Numbered from the stretch's first letter, positions 1 to 13,100 are shown. The stretch: DNA of 64,000 nt from Endozoicomonas elysicola (GCF_000710775.1 NZ_JOJP01000001.1:465264-529263); one strand, 5' to 3'. Notes: generated from the letters alone by a model not told the origin. A program made the numbers and translations.

Positions 1-915
1 GTTAATGAAATCAATTTTGACCAGCCAGAAAATGCTCGCAATAAAATCCTTTTTGAAAACCTGACGCCTTTATTTCCTCAGAAACGTCTCACTATGGAGA
101 GGGGAACGGGTGCAACAGAGGATTTAACGGCTCGAATCATTGACCTTGTTGCGCCTATCGGGAAAGGTCAGCGTGGTCTGATCGTATCTCCGCCAAAAGC
201 GGGTAAGACGTTGATGTTGCAGAATATTGCTGCCAACATTGCCCGAAATAACCCGGAATGCCACCTCATTGTTCTGTTGATTGATGAACGTCCGGAAGAA
301 GTAACGGAAATGTCCCGTTCTGTCCATGGTGAAGTAGTCGCATCGACTTTTGATGAGCCTCCTTCCCGGCACGTTCAGGTTGCCGAGATGGTATTGGAAA
401 AAGCCAAGCGTCTGGTTGAGCACAAAAAAGATGTAGTGGTTCTGCTCGATTCCATCACTCGTCTTGCTCGTGCATACAACACGGTTATTCCTTCCTCAGG
501 AAAGGTCTTGACCGGTGGTGTCGATGCTCATGCTCTTGAGCGCCCTAAGCGTTTCTTTGGTGCGGCCCGTAATATCGAAGAGGGTGGTAGCCTGACCATT
601 CTGGCAACTGCTCTGGTCGATACTGGCTCCAAGATGGATGAGGTTATCTTTGAAGAGTTCAAGGGTACCGGTAATATGGAACTTCATCTAGACCGAAAAG
701 CTTCTGAAAAGCGCGTATTCCCTGCTATCGCCATCAACAGATCAGGCACACGTCGGGAAGATCTGCTGACGACAGAAGAAGAGCTCCAGCGTATGTGGAT
801 TCTGCGTAAGATTCTGCACCCAATGGATGAAATTCAGGCTATTGAGTTCTTGCTCGATCGAATGAAGCACACCAAAACAAATAATGAGTTCTTCCAGTCC
901 ATGAAGCGGAAGTAA
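1..915 (+). CDS. rho: Transcription termination factor Rho (5'-truncated by window edge)
   Basis: C-terminal 304 codons of Rho, the hexameric RNA-dependent ATPase/helicase that ends transcription at Rho-dependent sites. The frame is open from base 1, so the ATG at 94 is internal. The Walker A loop is visible as [11 protein letters not shown] (codons about 56–66), followed by [10 protein letters not shown] and the Walker B/arginine-finger region [14 protein letters not shown]. coli Rho is about 419 residues, so roughly the first 115 (the RNA-binding OB fold) lie outside the window. The next genes are ubiD and fre, as in Pseudomonas. Confidence 0.97.
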   Translation, partial: VNEINFDQPENARNKILFENLTPLFPQKRLTMERGTGATEDLTARIIDLVAPIGKGQRGLIVSPPKAGKTLMLQNIAANIARNNPECHLIVLLIDERPEEVTEMSRSVHGEVVASTFDEPPSRHVQVAEMVLEKAKRLVEHKKDVVVLLDSITRLARAYNTVIPSSGKVLTGGVDAHALERPKRFFGAARNIEEGGSLTILATALVDTGSKMDEVIFEEFKGTGNMELHLDRKASEKRVFPAIAINRSGTRREDLLTTEEELQRMWILRKILHPMDEIQAIEFLLDRMKHTKTNNEFFQSMKRK

Positions 916-971
916 TTCTGTATTTGTATGATGAGGGCTGTGTGGTGTGTTTGCGTCATTACAGCCTTTAT

Positions 972-999
972 GCAGGGAGATAAACTTTATGCTCCCTGC
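972..999 (+). terminator. Hairpin downstream of rho, possible terminator
   Basis: GCAGGGAG at 972–979 pairs with CTCCCTGC at 992–999 around a 12-base loop, 57 bases after the rho stop. No clear U-run follows, so it may be only a 3'-end structure. I see nothing else convincing in the 326-base gap 916–1241; an A+T-rich stretch around 1120–1160 may hold the ubiD promoter. Confidence 0.4.
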
Positions 1000-1241
1000 A
1001 AACCCATTTCTATATTGGTGAAGTGTTAAAAACCTGTGCCAGAGTCAAAAATGAAATGGTTCTTTACGATCCCCCAAATTAATACTCAGGCCTCAGAATC
1101 AGAAAGATAAGTGCAGGGTAGTTGTTAAAGGTTGTACCTTGATAATAAATAACCATCACCAACACTATTATTGCCACTCCAACAGAAGTAGTTTTTCATC
1201 ATCCAGAGTAAAAACTGCCCAGACCTAAAGAAGAAATACCC

Positions 1242-2711
1242 ATGAAATATAAGGATCTCCGGGATTTCATTGACCAGCTGGAAAAACAGGGTGAACTCAA
1301 GCGAATTAAGGTTGAAGTTGATCCAGTTCTGGAAATGACAGAAATTTGTGATCGAACCTTAAAAAAAGGTGGTCCTGCTCTGTTATTCGAGAATCCGAAA
1401 GGCTATGACATGCCCGTTCTGGGGAATCTGTTTGGTACCCAGAAGCGTGTTGCCATGGGGATGGGACAGACGGATATCAGTGCCCTTAGAGAGGTCGGTG
1501 AGTTATTAGCCTATCTGAAAGAGCCAGATCCCCCTAAGGGGCTCAGGGACGCGATTGAAAAACTGCCACTGTTCAGGCAAGTGTTGAATATGGGACCCAA
1601 AGTGGTTAAGTCTGCGCCTTGTCAGGAGGTGATCCTTCAAGGTGATGACGTAGACTTGACCAGGCTACCCATACAAACCTGCTGGCCAGGCGATGCGGCT
1701 CCATTAATAACCTGGCCACTGGTTATTACTCAAGGACCGGAAAAAGAACGCCAAAACCTTGGGATATACCGTCAGCAACTTCTCGGTAAGAATAAGCTGA
1801 TTATGCGCTGGCTATCTCACCGGGGTGGTGCCCTTGACTTCAGAGACTGGCAGAAGAAATATCCTGATACACCTTTTCCGGTGTCAGTCGCCCTGGGTGC
1901 AGATCCAGCAACAATTCTGGGTGCTGTTACACCTATTCCTGACTCTTTATCAGAATACGCGTTTGCCGGCTTGTTGAGGGGCAGTAAAACAGAGCTGATT
2001 AAAAGCCACATTAACGATTTGCAGGTGCCTGCCAGTGCTGAGATTGTGCTTGAAGGCTTTATATATCCTGGGGAAGTGGCTGATGAAGGCCCCTATGGCG
2101 ATCATACTGGCTATTACAATGAGATTGAGTCATTTCCTGTATTTACGGTGGAGTGTGTGACTCATCGGCGCAACCCCATTTATCACAGCACCTATACAGG
2201 GCGACCGCCAGATGAGCCTGCAATACTGGGGCTGGCTTTTAACGAAATTTTTGTCCCTATTCTCAAGAAGCAGTTTCCGGAAATCGTTGATTTTTATCTG
2301 CCTCCGGAGGGTTGCTCTTATCGGCTGGCTGTCGTTACCATGCGTAAAGAGTACCCAGGGCATGCAAAGCGCGTTATGTTAGGGGTCTGGTCATTCCTGC
2401 GTCAGTTCATGTATACAAAATTTGTGATAGTCACCGATGATGATGTGAACGCCAGAGACTGGAATGATGTGATATGGGCCATGACGACCCGTATGGATCC
2501 AAAGAGAGACTCGGTTTTTATTGAGAACACTCCTATCGACTACCTTGACTTTGCTTCTCCCGTTGCAGGGCTCGGGTCAAAGGTTGGTTTTGATGCCACC
2601 AATAAGTGGGAAGGGGAAACAAGCCGGGAGTGGGGAACAGCAATATCGATGACGGATACTATTAAGCAGCGAGTTGATGAGATTTGGGATCAACTTGGCC
2701 TGGGAGACTGA
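1242..2711 (+). CDS. ubiD: 4-hydroxy-3-polyprenylbenzoate decarboxylase UbiD
   Basis: Full-length (489 aa) UbiD family protein. It decarboxylates the polyprenyl-4-hydroxybenzoate intermediate of ubiquinone synthesis using prenylated FMN made by UbiX. The sequence starts [15 protein letters not shown] and carries the family signatures [16 protein letters not shown] near residue 50, [11 protein letters not shown] near residue 290, and the acidic catalytic region. Length matches the E. coli enzyme (about 497 aa). It lies 247 bases upstream of the flavin reductase gene, the ubiD–fre arrangement of enterics and pseudomonads. No ubiX is visible nearby. Confidence 0.97.
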   Translation: MKYKDLRDFIDQLEKQGELKRIKVEVDPVLEMTEICDRTLKKGGPALLFENPKGYDMPVLGNLFGTQKRVAMGMGQTDISALREVGELLAYLKEPDPPKGLRDAIEKLPLFRQVLNMGPKVVKSAPCQEVILQGDDVDLTRLPIQTCWPGDAAPLITWPLVITQGPEKERQNLGIYRQQLLGKNKLIMRWLSHRGGALDFRDWQKKYPDTPFPVSVALGADPATILGAVTPIPDSLSEYAFAGLLRGSKTELIKSHINDLQVPASAEIVLEGFIYPGEVADEGPYGDHTGYYNEIESFPVFTVECVTHRRNPIYHSTYTGRPPDEPAILGLAFNEIFVPILKKQFPEIVDFYLPPEGCSYRLAVVTMRKEYPGHAKRVMLGVWSFLRQFMYTKFVIVTDDDVNARDWNDVIWAMTTRMDPKRDSVFIENTPIDYLDFASPVAGLGSKVGFDATNKWEGETSREWGTAISMTDTIKQRVDEIWDQLGLGD

Positions 2712-2755
2712 CCGAGAATAGATTGCCCTGCTAGGGTGCCATCAAATTGGGCTAA

Positions 2756-2810
2756 AAATTTCGTTTTGTACGGCAAATAGAACCACTATTCACATCACAA
2801 AACGGAATTT
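2756..2810. repeat. 14-bp inverted repeat between ubiD and fre
   Basis: AAATTTCGTTTTGT (2756–2769) and ACAAAACGGAATTT (2797–2810) are inverted copies with one mismatch and a 27-base loop. It starts 44 bases after the ubiD stop. It may be a weak 3' hairpin for ubiD or a structured leader for fre; there is no U-run. Confidence 0.35.
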
Positions 2811-2958
2811 GTATCCTCAATTTTTTGCCATCCTCGCTACGGGCACTATTATCGGCCAACCTCCTATAAGAGTAACGCTTATGATGGTATTCCAGTGTTA
2901 TGCAGGTCCAGGCAACCTTGGGTTCCTGATGTTTTGAGTTTTAGAGGTAGCGGTATTC

Positions 2959-3687
2959 GTGCAGATCAACCAAGTTTCCACTCAGTCTTGTCAGGTTGTA
3001 GATCTTCAGTTGCTATCAGAGGGTATTTACCGCGTAACCCTCAAGTGTCATCAGGGTTATATCCCAGACTATCGGGCTGGGCAATACCTTGAGATTCTTC
3101 TGACAGGTGGCGAAGCCTGCGCGTTCTCAATAGCCAGTCCTCCGGTGCCAATGCAGAAGGAGCTGGAGTTACATATTCAAAAGCTGCCCTCCAGCGCTAA
3201 TTCAATCAAGTTATTTAATGAGCTTGAGCAGGGTAGTGTCTCGATAAGGATGCCAAAAGGTCAGTGCTTTCTTGAAAGCATTCCAGATAAACCTCTGGTG
3301 TTTATCGCGGCAGGTACTGGATTTGCCCAAATGAAGAGCATGATTGAGCTATCATTGGCAAAGCCTGACCATAAAGATATTTATCTTTACTGGGGAGCTC
3401 GCTCTCCAGAAGGGTTTTATATGCCTAATCTTCCAATTCACTGGGCTTCTCCTCACTTTCACTACCATCCGGTGGTGAGTGATACTCTTGACGAAGATAG
3501 CTGGAAAGGGCGTCAGGGGCTTCTGTTTGAAGCGGTAATAGACGACAAGGATTCTGTTATCGATAGTGAAGTCTTTATCAGCGGGTCTCCGCAAATGGTA
3601 TATGCAACTTTTGATGCACTCGTCGCAGAAAATTTTAAAGCTGAGTATATTCACTCTGATGTCTTTGAATATGCACCGAGATCTTGA
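2959..3687 (+). CDS. fre: NAD(P)H-flavin reductase (Fre/LuxG type)
   Basis: Ferredoxin-reductase-fold flavin reductase of 242 aa that passes electrons from NAD(P)H to free flavins. The flavin-binding segment is RAGQYLEILL with FSIASPP (the RxxS-type flavin motif), followed by the nucleotide-binding FIAAGTGFAQMKSM and the C-terminal FISGSPQMVYA. E. coli Fre is 233 aa. The start is a GTG, chosen because it gives the family N-terminus; GAGG at 2944–2947 is a plausible but distant ribosome site. It follows ubiD as in E. coli and Pseudomonas. Confidence 0.92.
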   Translation: MQINQVSTQSCQVVDLQLLSEGIYRVTLKCHQGYIPDYRAGQYLEILLTGGEACAFSIASPPVPMQKELELHIQKLPSSANSIKLFNELEQGSVSIRMPKGQCFLESIPDKPLVFIAAGTGFAQMKSMIELSLAKPDHKDIYLYWGARSPEGFYMPNLPIHWASPHFHYHPVVSDTLDEDSWKGRQGLLFEAVIDDKDSVIDSEVFISGSPQMVYATFDALVAENFKAEYIHSDVFEYAPRS

Positions 3688-3735
3688 TAACTCTTAATTA
3701 CATCGAGAGGCTGTAATCAGCATGGTATTTCGATA

Positions 3736-3776
3736 AACACGACAGAATTTTTTATTTGAATTCTGTCGTGTTTTAT
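3736..3776 (+). terminator. Intrinsic terminator after fre
   Basis: A perfect 14-bp stem, AACACGACAGAATT (3736–3749) with AATTCTGTCGTGTT (3759–3772), a 9-base loop and a run of four T bases at 3771–3774. It lies 48 bases after the fre stop. Confidence 0.85.
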
Positions 3777-3828
3777 CAAGCCATGGAAAAAGCCCGTCCC
3801 TTGTCTATATTCAAATCGAGTATAATCA

Positions 3829-4497
3829 ATGCAAGGTACGGTATTCAGTATGCAACCATCACCCTCAAAAACAGATCAGGCAGGATTGAAAAATAGTCGG
3901 GTCCGGCAGAAAAACATTCAAATTATTCTTCAAGCCGCAGAAGATGAGTTTGTAGCCAGTGGCTTTAAGGGGGCGTCCATTCGTGATATTGCCCATCGAG
4001 CGGGCTTACCAAAAGCCAATGTACACTACTATTTCAACAGTAAGGTAGAGCTTTACGGTGCCGTACTTAATCACATTATGGAGCTCTGGCAGTCTGTATT
4101 CAGTGGTCTGAACCCAGATGATGATCCTGCGACTGCACTAAGACAGTTCATCAGGGCAAAAATGAAATATGTTCTGGCGCACTCCAATGCTTCGCGTATT
4201 TTCAGTAGTGAGATACTGCATGGTGGCCAGCATATAAAAGATCACTTACAGCCATTTAATGACTGGATTCAGGAAAAGTCAGGGGTGATCAGAGGCTGGA
4301 TTGAACAAGGAAAAATGAAACCGGTTGATCCGATCCACCTTTTATTTACTATTTGGGCAACCACTCAGTATTACGTCGATTATGGGCCTCAGGTTGCTTC
4401 TGTTTTAGGGAAAGAAGAGCTTGAGTCTGAAGATGTAGAGGCATATACAGAAAGTATCTGTCAAATGATTCTGGGTGGTTGTGGAATAAATAGTTAA
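3829..4497 (+). CDS. TetR/AcrR-family regulator (RutR-like)
   Basis: 222-aa one-component repressor. The N-terminal helix-turn-helix spans about residues 28–75 (ILQAAEDEFVASGFKG, SIRDIAHRAGLPKANVHYYF). The C-terminal region (LRQFIRAKMKY, TIWATTQYYVDYG) resembles the YcdC/RutR ligand domain. A second in-frame ATG at 3850 would remove seven residues; neither has a convincing Shine–Dalgarno sequence. It stands alone between the fre terminator and the convergent parC, so its targets cannot be read from context. RutR of E. coli senses uracil, but the effector here is unknown. Confidence 0.88.
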   Translation: MQGTVFSMQPSPSKTDQAGLKNSRVRQKNIQIILQAAEDEFVASGFKGASIRDIAHRAGLPKANVHYYFNSKVELYGAVLNHIMELWQSVFSGLNPDDDPATALRQFIRAKMKYVLAHSNASRIFSSEILHGGQHIKDHLQPFNDWIQEKSGVIRGWIEQGKMKPVDPIHLLFTIWATTQYYVDYGPQVASVLGKEELESEDVEAYTESICQMILGGCGINS

Positions 4498-4553
4498 ATA
4501 AAAAGATCGTTATATTATATGGATTTATATTGTTCAGGGGGGAGAACGTCATC

Positions 4554-4578
4554 GGATTAAGCCTCGAAAGGCTTATCC
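4554..4578. terminator. Imperfect hairpin between convergent tetR and parC
   Basis: GGATTAAGCCT and AGGCTTATCC form a 10-bp stem with one bulged T and a CGAA tetraloop. It sits in the 136-base gap between two convergent genes, so it could serve both. No U-run is evident on either strand. Confidence 0.4.
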
Positions 4579-4633
4579 GAAAAGACAGTCAAACGGATTA
4601 TAAAACCGCATATCAAACAAAGTATTCTGCAGG

Positions 4634-6889
4634 TTAACCTGCAGAAACGACTTCAATTTTATCAACTTTCTGGAACCCTCTGGGCAGCTTGTTTCCTCTT
4701 CTTCCTCTCTCTCCCCGGTAGTGCTCAAGATCGCCTGATTTTAAAGTGACATGCCGCTTACCTGCATGGAGAGTGAGCGCATCACCTTCATTAATGATGG
4801 CTAGCTGGCTCATCAACTCAGCTCTTTCAGCCGCACGAGCTGAAGCAATATTGATAATTTTATTGCCTTTGCCGCGGCCAAGTTTTGGAAGGTCCTGTAA
4901 TGGAAACATCAACATCCGCCCTTCATTGGTGATGGCAACCAACATTGGATTGTTGCTGCTTATTGGGATAGGAGGCATAACATGAGCATTTTTAGGCAGC
5001 GTCAACAGGGTCTTACCTGCTTTATTCTTACTCACCATATCTGAAAACTGGGCAATAAAACCATAACCTGCATCACTGGCCAGCAGATAACAATCACTGC
5101 TATCTCCTACACACAGTCCCTCAAATGTTGCGCCAGAGGGAGGGCTGACTCGTCCTGTTAACGGTTCTCCCTGGCCTCTTGCTGAAGGAAGGGTATGGGT
5201 AAGAATCGAATAGGCTCGCCCTGTTGAGTCTAAAAACACAGATATCTGATTGCTTCTTCCTTTGGCGGATAGACGATAATTGTCGCCAGATTTGTAATTA
5301 AGCGTCAATGGATCAACATCGTGTCCTTTAGCAAAGCGAACCCATCCTTTATTAGAAAGCACTACGGTTATCGACTCGGACACCATTAGATCAGTTTGTG
5401 ATAATGCCTGAGCTTCTGCTCTTACTACGATAGGAGAACGACGATCGTCGCCAAAACTTTCAGAGTCTGATTTAATTTCTTTTTTAATAAGCGTCTTAAG
5501 GCGTTTTTCTGAGCCAAGAATCAGTTCAAGTGAGTTTCGCTCACTCTCAAGGTCATCCTGTTCACTACGAATTTTCATCTCTTCAAGTTTGGCAAGATGA
5601 CGTAGCTTAAGGTCAAGAATGGCTTCAGCCTGAATATCTGAAAGACCAAAACGTTCCATTAGAATTGGCTTTGGCTTATCTTCGGTTCTGATGATTTCGA
5701 TGATTTCATCAATATTCAAAAAGGCGATCATTAAGCCTTCGAGAATATGGAGCCTACTGAGAACCTTATCCAGTCGATGCTGTAGACGACGGCGGACAGT
5801 CTCACTTCGCCAGGCCAGCCACTCGCTCAGCATTTTATCCAGAGCCTTGACCTGAGGACGGCCATCGACACCGATCATATTCATATTAACCCGGTAGGTT
5901 TTTTCCAGATCAGTAGTGGCAAACAGGTGGTTCATCAGGCTTTCGACATTCACCCGGTTTGACTTGGGCACAATAACCAGTCGGGTCGGGTTTTCATGAT
6001 CAGATTCGTCGCGAAGGTCTGCAACCATTGGCAGCTTTTTAGCCTGCATCTGTGCTGCAATCTGCTCGAGAACTTTGGCGCCAGAGGCCTGATGGGGCAG
6101 TGCTGTAACAACAATATCCCCGCTGTCTTGTTGATAAACCGCCCGCATTCTCAGGGATCCCCTTCCCTGCTCATACATTTTGATCAGGTCTGCTCTGGGA
6201 GTAATGAGTTCAGCTTCTGTTGGGAAGTCAGGCCCCTGAATATACTCACAAAGCTCGGCAACGTTTGCCTTTGGGTTTTCTAATAAGTGAATACAGGCAT
6301 TCGCCACCTCACGTAGATTGTGAGGTGGAACATCTGTTGCCATACCGACGGCAATACCGGTTGTTCCATTTAACAGAAGGTTTGGCAGGCGAGCTGGCAA
6401 AATAGAAGGCTCTTCAAGCGTGCCGTCGAAATTAGGAACCCAGTCCACCGTTCCCTGACCGAGCTCACCCAGTAATGTATCTGCGTATTTAGTGAGACGA
6501 GACTCGGTATAGCGCATGGCCGCGAATGACTTGGGATCGTCTGGAGAACCCCAGTTGCCTTGACCATCGACCAGTGGGTAACGATACGAAAAAGGTTGTG
6601 CCATCAACACCATGGCTTCATAGCAAGCACTGTCACCATGGGGATGAAACTTACCAAGTACATCACCCACGGTACGTGCGGACTTCTTGAATTTGGCCGT
6701 ATTTTTCAGGCCAAGCTCACTCATCGCATAAACGATGCGTCGTTGAACAGGCTTTAGGCCATCCCCGATATGGGGCAGAGCACGGTCGAGAATAACGTAC
6801 ATGGAATAATTCAGGTACGCATTCTCTGTATATGCTCGCAGGGACTGACGCTCAACCCCGTCATCGCCAATAATGATCTGCTCCGTCAT
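4634..6889 (-). CDS. parC: DNA topoisomerase IV subunit A ParC
   Basis: 751-aa ParC, the DNA-breaking subunit of the type II enzyme that decatenates daughter chromosomes. The start at 6889 ([11 protein letters not shown]) is preferred over an upstream ATG at 6937 because it matches the family N-terminus and the E. coli length (752 aa). The quinolone-resistance region reads [15 protein letters not shown], with the wild-type Ser and Glu. The catalytic tyrosine lies in AMRYTESRL, and the GyrA/ParC C-terminal beta-pinwheel occupies the last third. parE, usually the neighbour, is not in this window. Confidence 0.97.
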   Translation of the reverse strand: MTEQIIIGDDGVERQSLRAYTENAYLNYSMYVILDRALPHIGDGLKPVQRRIVYAMSELGLKNTAKFKKSARTVGDVLGKFHPHGDSACYEAMVLMAQPFSYRYPLVDGQGNWGSPDDPKSFAAMRYTESRLTKYADTLLGELGQGTVDWVPNFDGTLEEPSILPARLPNLLLNGTTGIAVGMATDVPPHNLREVANACIHLLENPKANVAELCEYIQGPDFPTEAELITPRADLIKMYEQGRGSLRMRAVYQQDSGDIVVTALPHQASGAKVLEQIAAQMQAKKLPMVADLRDESDHENPTRLVIVPKSNRVNVESLMNHLFATTDLEKTYRVNMNMIGVDGRPQVKALDKMLSEWLAWRSETVRRRLQHRLDKVLSRLHILEGLMIAFLNIDEIIEIIRTEDKPKPILMERFGLSDIQAEAILDLKLRHLAKLEEMKIRSEQDDLESERNSLELILGSEKRLKTLIKKEIKSDSESFGDDRRSPIVVRAEAQALSQTDLMVSESITVVLSNKGWVRFAKGHDVDPLTLNYKSGDNYRLSAKGRSNQISVFLDSTGRAYSILTHTLPSARGQGEPLTGRVSPPSGATFEGLCVGDSSDCYLLASDAGYGFIAQFSDMVSKNKAGKTLLTLPKNAHVMPPIPISSNNPMLVAITNEGRMLMFPLQDLPKLGRGKGNKIINIASARAAERAELMSQLAIINEGDALTLHAGKRHVTLKSGDLEHYRGERGRRGNKLPRGFQKVDKIEVVSAG

Positions 6890-7172
6890 GCTTAAACCTG
6901 TTTGAGAAACTGATAACCGGACAGGCAATGATACCAAGTATCTTTCATGACATTAAATTTATTGCAGTGTGGAATGTGAAGATCATGAGAAATAAAGCGT
7001 CACTTATCTTGTGGGTCAGTAGAAAAAATTCGCAATACAGTGGGGGTTATTTCATTTGTAACTTCAAATAACGGTTATATACCTGTTGGCATAATGTATT
7101 GGAACAATAACCTTTTATTTACCAAAACTTTAACTATATTTTCCGTCTGGCACCTGTGTTGAGATCCAGTGA

Positions 7173-10100
7173 ATGGAAGTGAAGACGGTAGATCAAATTA
7201 GTTACAGCCAAGTTGTTTCAGGTGCATCAAAAGCAGCCTCTGGCAGCGGTCGATCCTGGGCTCAGGTTGCTTCAATAAAGCCATCAGCAGCTACTACTGA
7301 AAAAGTAATGACTGAAATAAGAGGAATTGGTAAATATAAGGTTCAGAAAAATAATGTTGATGGGGGGGGCTCAAAATTAACAGGAAGTGAATCAAATAAG
7401 CCCCCAAAGTCTGTAATGACGACTGAATCTGTCGCTGAAGGTCTCAAAAATAAGACCTATGCAAATATATTACAAGTAATGCCTGACCATGAAAAAGGGA
7501 GGGAGCGGATTACAGTTGTTAGCCAATGCTCTCATCCAAAAAAAGTTAAGCTACCTGATGAAGATAAACAAGGAGGGAGTCTAAATCCAAGTCAATCAAT
7601 GAAAATAACTTATGCTGCTGCTTTAGGAGTCAGAGATCTTACTGATAAGAAAGAAACCTGTGGACATATTGAACATTCATCAAAAAGTTACGCTGGTGTG
7701 GTCAAAAAGTATCAGAGTCATGAGAAAAGCTCTTCATCGCTCAGTTATGCAGCTGTACTAAAAGGGGTGAAGCATGGGGGTATTAATAAGCGTGAACACA
7801 CTACTCATCAGGATGTTGTCAACAAAATTACTCAGATTGATATCATAGAGGAGGTTAAAAACCAGCAACAGATAACCAGGGAGAAGGTTACTAAACTCTG
7901 GCATAAATATATACGAATCGATGAATCAATCTGTGAAGAAGGTCAATGTTCAAGAATAAAAACAATTAAAGAGAAGCTTGATCTTATGTCAGAGGTCGAG
8001 CACGAGTGGCGGAGTCACAAAGTCGTAGCCATGGAGCAATGGACTTTGCATGCAAGGCATTCAAGACCTTTCAAACGAATGGGAGACTTGTATGGCAGTT
8101 GTTTCGAAACAATTCTGTTTGAGTTAAAGGGTTACCTGATGAGAGCCAAGGATGATCAGAAGACCCAGAATCCTGATAGAAAAGACTGGCTACTGGTCTA
8201 TCAATATGCATGGTGTTTGAGAAATCGTGTTATCGTGGCAAGAGCTATTGATAGAGATTCTCCTTCATCTTCTATTAAAGGCAGTAAACTGAAAGATCTT
8301 GATGATTTACTGAAACATATTCTATCAGATCATGTTCTTCTTTTTATTAAGGAAGAGAGAAAAATGAATTCCTGTCAACTCAGGGATAACTCATTATTCG
8401 TATTGAGAGAATATATGCCTTTGCTAAAGTGCTTTGGGGCAAATCCCGATGGACTCATACAGACTCTTTCCGTCAATTTTTCAAATGGATTGAAAGCAGC
8501 ATGGCGTGATTTTTACACCCAACTGAATAGTCAGTTCCCACTCAAAGCATTTCAGCATTTTGACACTTATGTATTTAATAATAGTGATATCGTTACACAG
8601 CAACGTACTCCTCTTGAATTTACTAATTGCAAAAATCATATTGAAGAAGCCATTAATAAAGTAGTCGAAAGGCAATTGTCTGGTGTTGATAAAGGTAAGG
8701 TAAGAACTCTCTGTGAAAAATTTAAAACAAAAGGTTGGGTATCTGGATCGCAGCTAGAAAGAGTTATTCGGTGGGCTGATAACCAAACTGAAGAAGTCCT
8801 GGAGGAAGATTCTGTACTCACTAGTACATTAAGAGCTCCATCTATGGTAAGTAGAGTACCAAAAATAAAATTACCCATTGTTAAGGGAGGGATAAATGAG
8901 AGTGAGGTTGAACGAGTTCTTGAGTCGCGAAACAGGCGAGATGATTTAAAAAAAGAACTGGTTTCTTGTGGGGAAGCTCAGAAAATAATGGAAAAGCCTG
9001 AGTGTTGGTTTAAGGGTATGGCTGTATATCTTATGCACCATGAGGAAAGGTTGATGAGAGATCGTGATGATTACTTGTCAGTCGTTAAGGTTATGGAAAT
9101 AGCTGCTTATCGTTATTTTGAGTTTCTTATCAGGATAACGGAAAATTTTAAAGAAGCTAGAAGGAAAGGTAAAGGTGTAGGGACTCCTCTGCTAGATATC
9201 TCCTTTGAATATAATCACTTTATTAAACCAATCAGGAAGCATATTACAAATCAGAGAATTATTTTGATGTTTAATAAAATAAAGCATCAATACTGTGAGG
9301 CTGTAATCTGGCCCATTGAAAATCATGTCCTTGACTGCTATAGGAAAAATAATTTCCCTGTCAATAAATACTTTGTTTTACAAAGCTACTTTAATACTTT
9401 GTTTGAGCATCTGGACGATGCGAGAGACGTGGAGAGAAAGCAAATTATAAGAGCATATGGGAAGTTTATATCATGTGTTTTAGGGGGGGGGCGTCAACAA
9501 TGGACTAATCGTGCTCTTAATTTAGGTAAGGTTTTCTGGGTTATAATAACTCAAATTCTTGAAAACCCTATGACGTCTAAAATTTTCCCTGTTGTTAAAA
9601 ACGATATTGAGCAATTATTAATTAGTATTCTGGAGTATTTAGCAGGCCACACTGAATTAGTAAAAGATGCTTCACAATACCAGGTAATGATTGGTTATGT
9701 TTATGAATCTGAGTTTAACTATTTGCTTCCGGAAGTACTAAAAATTTATGTTGCCCCTAGATCTCATGGTATAAAAATCAGAAACCCGTTTAAAAGCAAG
9801 GATGATTTTCTAGACTGGATAAAGCCAGGGTGGAAAGTAACATTATCTAGCATAGAAAATCCCAAAACTGATTGTAGGCGAGGAGAGAAATCTGAGCCAG
9901 GGCTTATAGCTATGCCTCATAATCCAGCAGCTCAAGCTGGTGAGAGTCAGCTCCAGTCATGGGCAAGGGTTGTTTCGGAAAAAAGCAGTACAATGCTTTC
10001 TGTCATTTCTGTAGGGGAACAAGAAAAGAAAAAGCCCGTAAAGACAGCGAGTGATGTTTATCAGGCTGAAGTCATACATGTATCTGTGGAAGAGGCTCTG

Positions 10101-13100
10101 GATAAGCTTGAATTTGATATCTTTTCAAACAAAGCAATAAAGTCAGTTATACCTACAAGGGAGCGGGTGAGCAACCTATTGTACGGGCATGAAAAAATAC
10201 AGAATAGCCTGGAAGGTGTGCTTAAACATAAAAAGAAAAAGACAGTAGATAGAGAGAATCAGCAGCAGCTTGCCAGAGAATGGCTATTAATTTTAACATC
10301 AATACACCTAAGAGATATTATTGGTAGTGTATATGGTTGTAATGGGTGTGCACAGGTATTTGTACTTTGCGTTCAGCGTTTTTTGGACCAAGTTTATGAC
10401 GTGCTTAGATTAGATCCTTCAAAATCAAGATATGGACATTATCTGGCCAAAAACTGCATGCTGTTACAAGATATTCACCTTACGTTACTGCACTTAATCA
10501 ATGCAGGGTTGGAAGAAAAAAAATGTTATGCTTTTAGAGATCAGTTGTCTGGAATTCTTTCTGACTTGGCAACAGAAACTACTCATGACGAAGAGCTTGA
10601 TTCGAGTGAAAGTGTCTCTCCTGATGAAGATTTATTTCATGAAAGAGAGGAAGATGTACTAGTTAGCGACTCGAATCAAAGCAATACTCCGTCTTCAGAT
10701 GGCATACTGAAAGATAACAGTCAAAGGAGTGATCATAGTACTTTGATTATCGCCGAAGGTTATCTGGTTCAATCCACTGCTACTAGAAGCTGGGCTCAAA
10801 TGGTTAAGTCTTCTGCTTCAGGAAAAGTTCACTTTGTACATGAAGCTGAGCCGACGGTGAATTGTCAAATGTCTACTACCAGAAAGTATTCATCTATGGA
10901 GGTCGAAGCTCACAGGGAAAAGACAGGTTCTCCAGCTCTACCTTTAGGAGCAGTTATTGCTAGCCTGGATCAAAAGCATAATCTATCTCTTTACAAAGAA
11001 AAGCAGGTTGCTTCAAGTGAAAAAGCCTGGTCAGCAGTTGTTGCAAATCCAAAGGGAAAAAATGGTGTTGAAATAATAGAGGATAGAGTTTCTCTAAAGC
11101 CTGAATTAATTAGAGATAATCTTTTTGAAAAATACAACAGGCCTTCAGAAAGGCTAGTATATTTAGCTGTAACACGTAAAAGTGAATTTGAAAATTTAAC
11201 AGGACTATTCAGGAATGGATTTTTAGAAAGTCAAGATTTATATAGGTCGGCCTCAAATTGGCTTGAGGCTGTTATTGATTATTTTGAGAAGTTGGAAAAA
11301 AGTGTCAAAGATGAGGCGGATATTTGGCAGCTAGTCTCTTGTGTCAGGTTGGCTCGATACACATTTGGTTTCTGCATAGATTATTTGGAAAATGATTTAA
11401 AAAATAACTCCTCATTGTTCTCAAATAAGGTTGCGGACATTGCTCATTTATTACCTAGAGTTGAGAGTTTATGCAATGATGTCATGGGATTTGATTGGCA
11501 TACTTTATCATATGAAAAAAGCGATAGGCTGATCAATAAACAAGTACAATACCTTAAGGAAGATCTGCGCTGGCTTGATGCGACTACAATACGTAGGCCA
11601 TCAGTACTTTATGCGGTGAAAAGTGAAGGTTACTGTAAATATCTATGTTGGCTTTTTCAAGGTGGAGGATCTGATGTTTATCATCATGTTATAGAATTTT
11701 TTCCGAAATTAATGGGTGAAATTTCAGAAGGTAAGTGTGAGTCACTGAATGACACTATATTAAATTTGGCTATGGTTATTACCCCTTTGTATATGGATGA
11801 AGCTTTTCATCGAATTATCTGTCTGGCTAAAGGTGATATACATGACATTGAAGACTTCGGTTTGGTTAGACTAAGGCCAGTAATATCATTGTATGAGTAT
11901 TTTATAGAAACTGGTATTCTCGATGAAAAAAACAGAACAGTTGCAAATCACTTTTTAGAAAGATCCAGGGTAATGGAGTTCTGCTATCAAAGTACTATTC
12001 CCTCTTTCGTGGTCGAAAAGCTAAATTATCTATTTTCTGAATCTAGTCCCGATATTAAAGAAATATGTCGAATTATAAAGGTTAGTGTTTTACTCAATTT
12101 CAAGAATGATAGTTATATTGAACAAATGCTTGAAAGCCCTGAGTGTGTTGAAAACATTAATTCGATATTAGGATTGTTGCATGGGTTGGTACTTCAGTTG
12201 CTATTGAAAAATAAAATTCCAGATACTTTGGCTCATACTATCATTGAAATATTCGATTACTCTGCCAGTTTGGATAGCAGGTTATCAGGACAAGAACTGG
12301 TTGATGTTAAGCGTCATGTCGATAAAAAATCTACTACTCACCTTGAACCTTTATTAGGTACAAAAGGATTTTTATGGATCAATTATACTGATCGTCAATT
12401 ATTATTAGATCGATTACGTGAACATACTAGATCTGAAATGGCTCAGTGGACACCATTAAGTGTTGCATCAGAAAGAGTAAAGTATAGTTGTGTGAATGTT
12501 AGGCGTCATGCTTTCACTCCAGATCTTGGGGGGATTAGGACCAGATTAGCAAACCCAGACCATTTGCATAAATATCATTCAACGGTGAGTATGATCGCTT
12601 CATATGATGAAATTTTGGAAGAGCTAAAATCACTTGATAGTGTTCTTAAGAATGATGAGACGGATCATTGGTCAGAGCAGCTTCATACTCAAAAAAGAGT
12701 TATTTTATATTGTTTTCATGTATTAAACCTAGTTAAACATAATGTCTTTAGTGGTAGACATATTCGTTTCGCTCTAGCTACTTGTGAGCGTTACCATAAT
12801 ATCATTCAGCTATGTATAAAGCATCTTGATAGTCAAAACTTCCAGAGGCTATTGTCTAAAGATCAGCATTTAAGGTTAGATAGCTTAATATCTAAGGTTT
12901 TTTGTACAACACTTGCAGCATTAAAAATGTATAAAAAATGCTATGTTAAAAGTTCTGAGATCGATAGGCCGGCACCTTATTACCCATATCAGCTTAAGAA
13001 GTTGGAATTATTAGGTCGCTCTATGCTGAATAATACGCATGAACTAAAATCTACAGGGACTGCTAATTCTGATTTATTAACTATCAGTAGTGATTGTATA

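Noticed and set aside
2895..3092. 65-codon frame overlapping the start of fre in another frame
   Set aside because: Overlaps the conserved N-terminus of the flavin reductase; shadow of a real gene.
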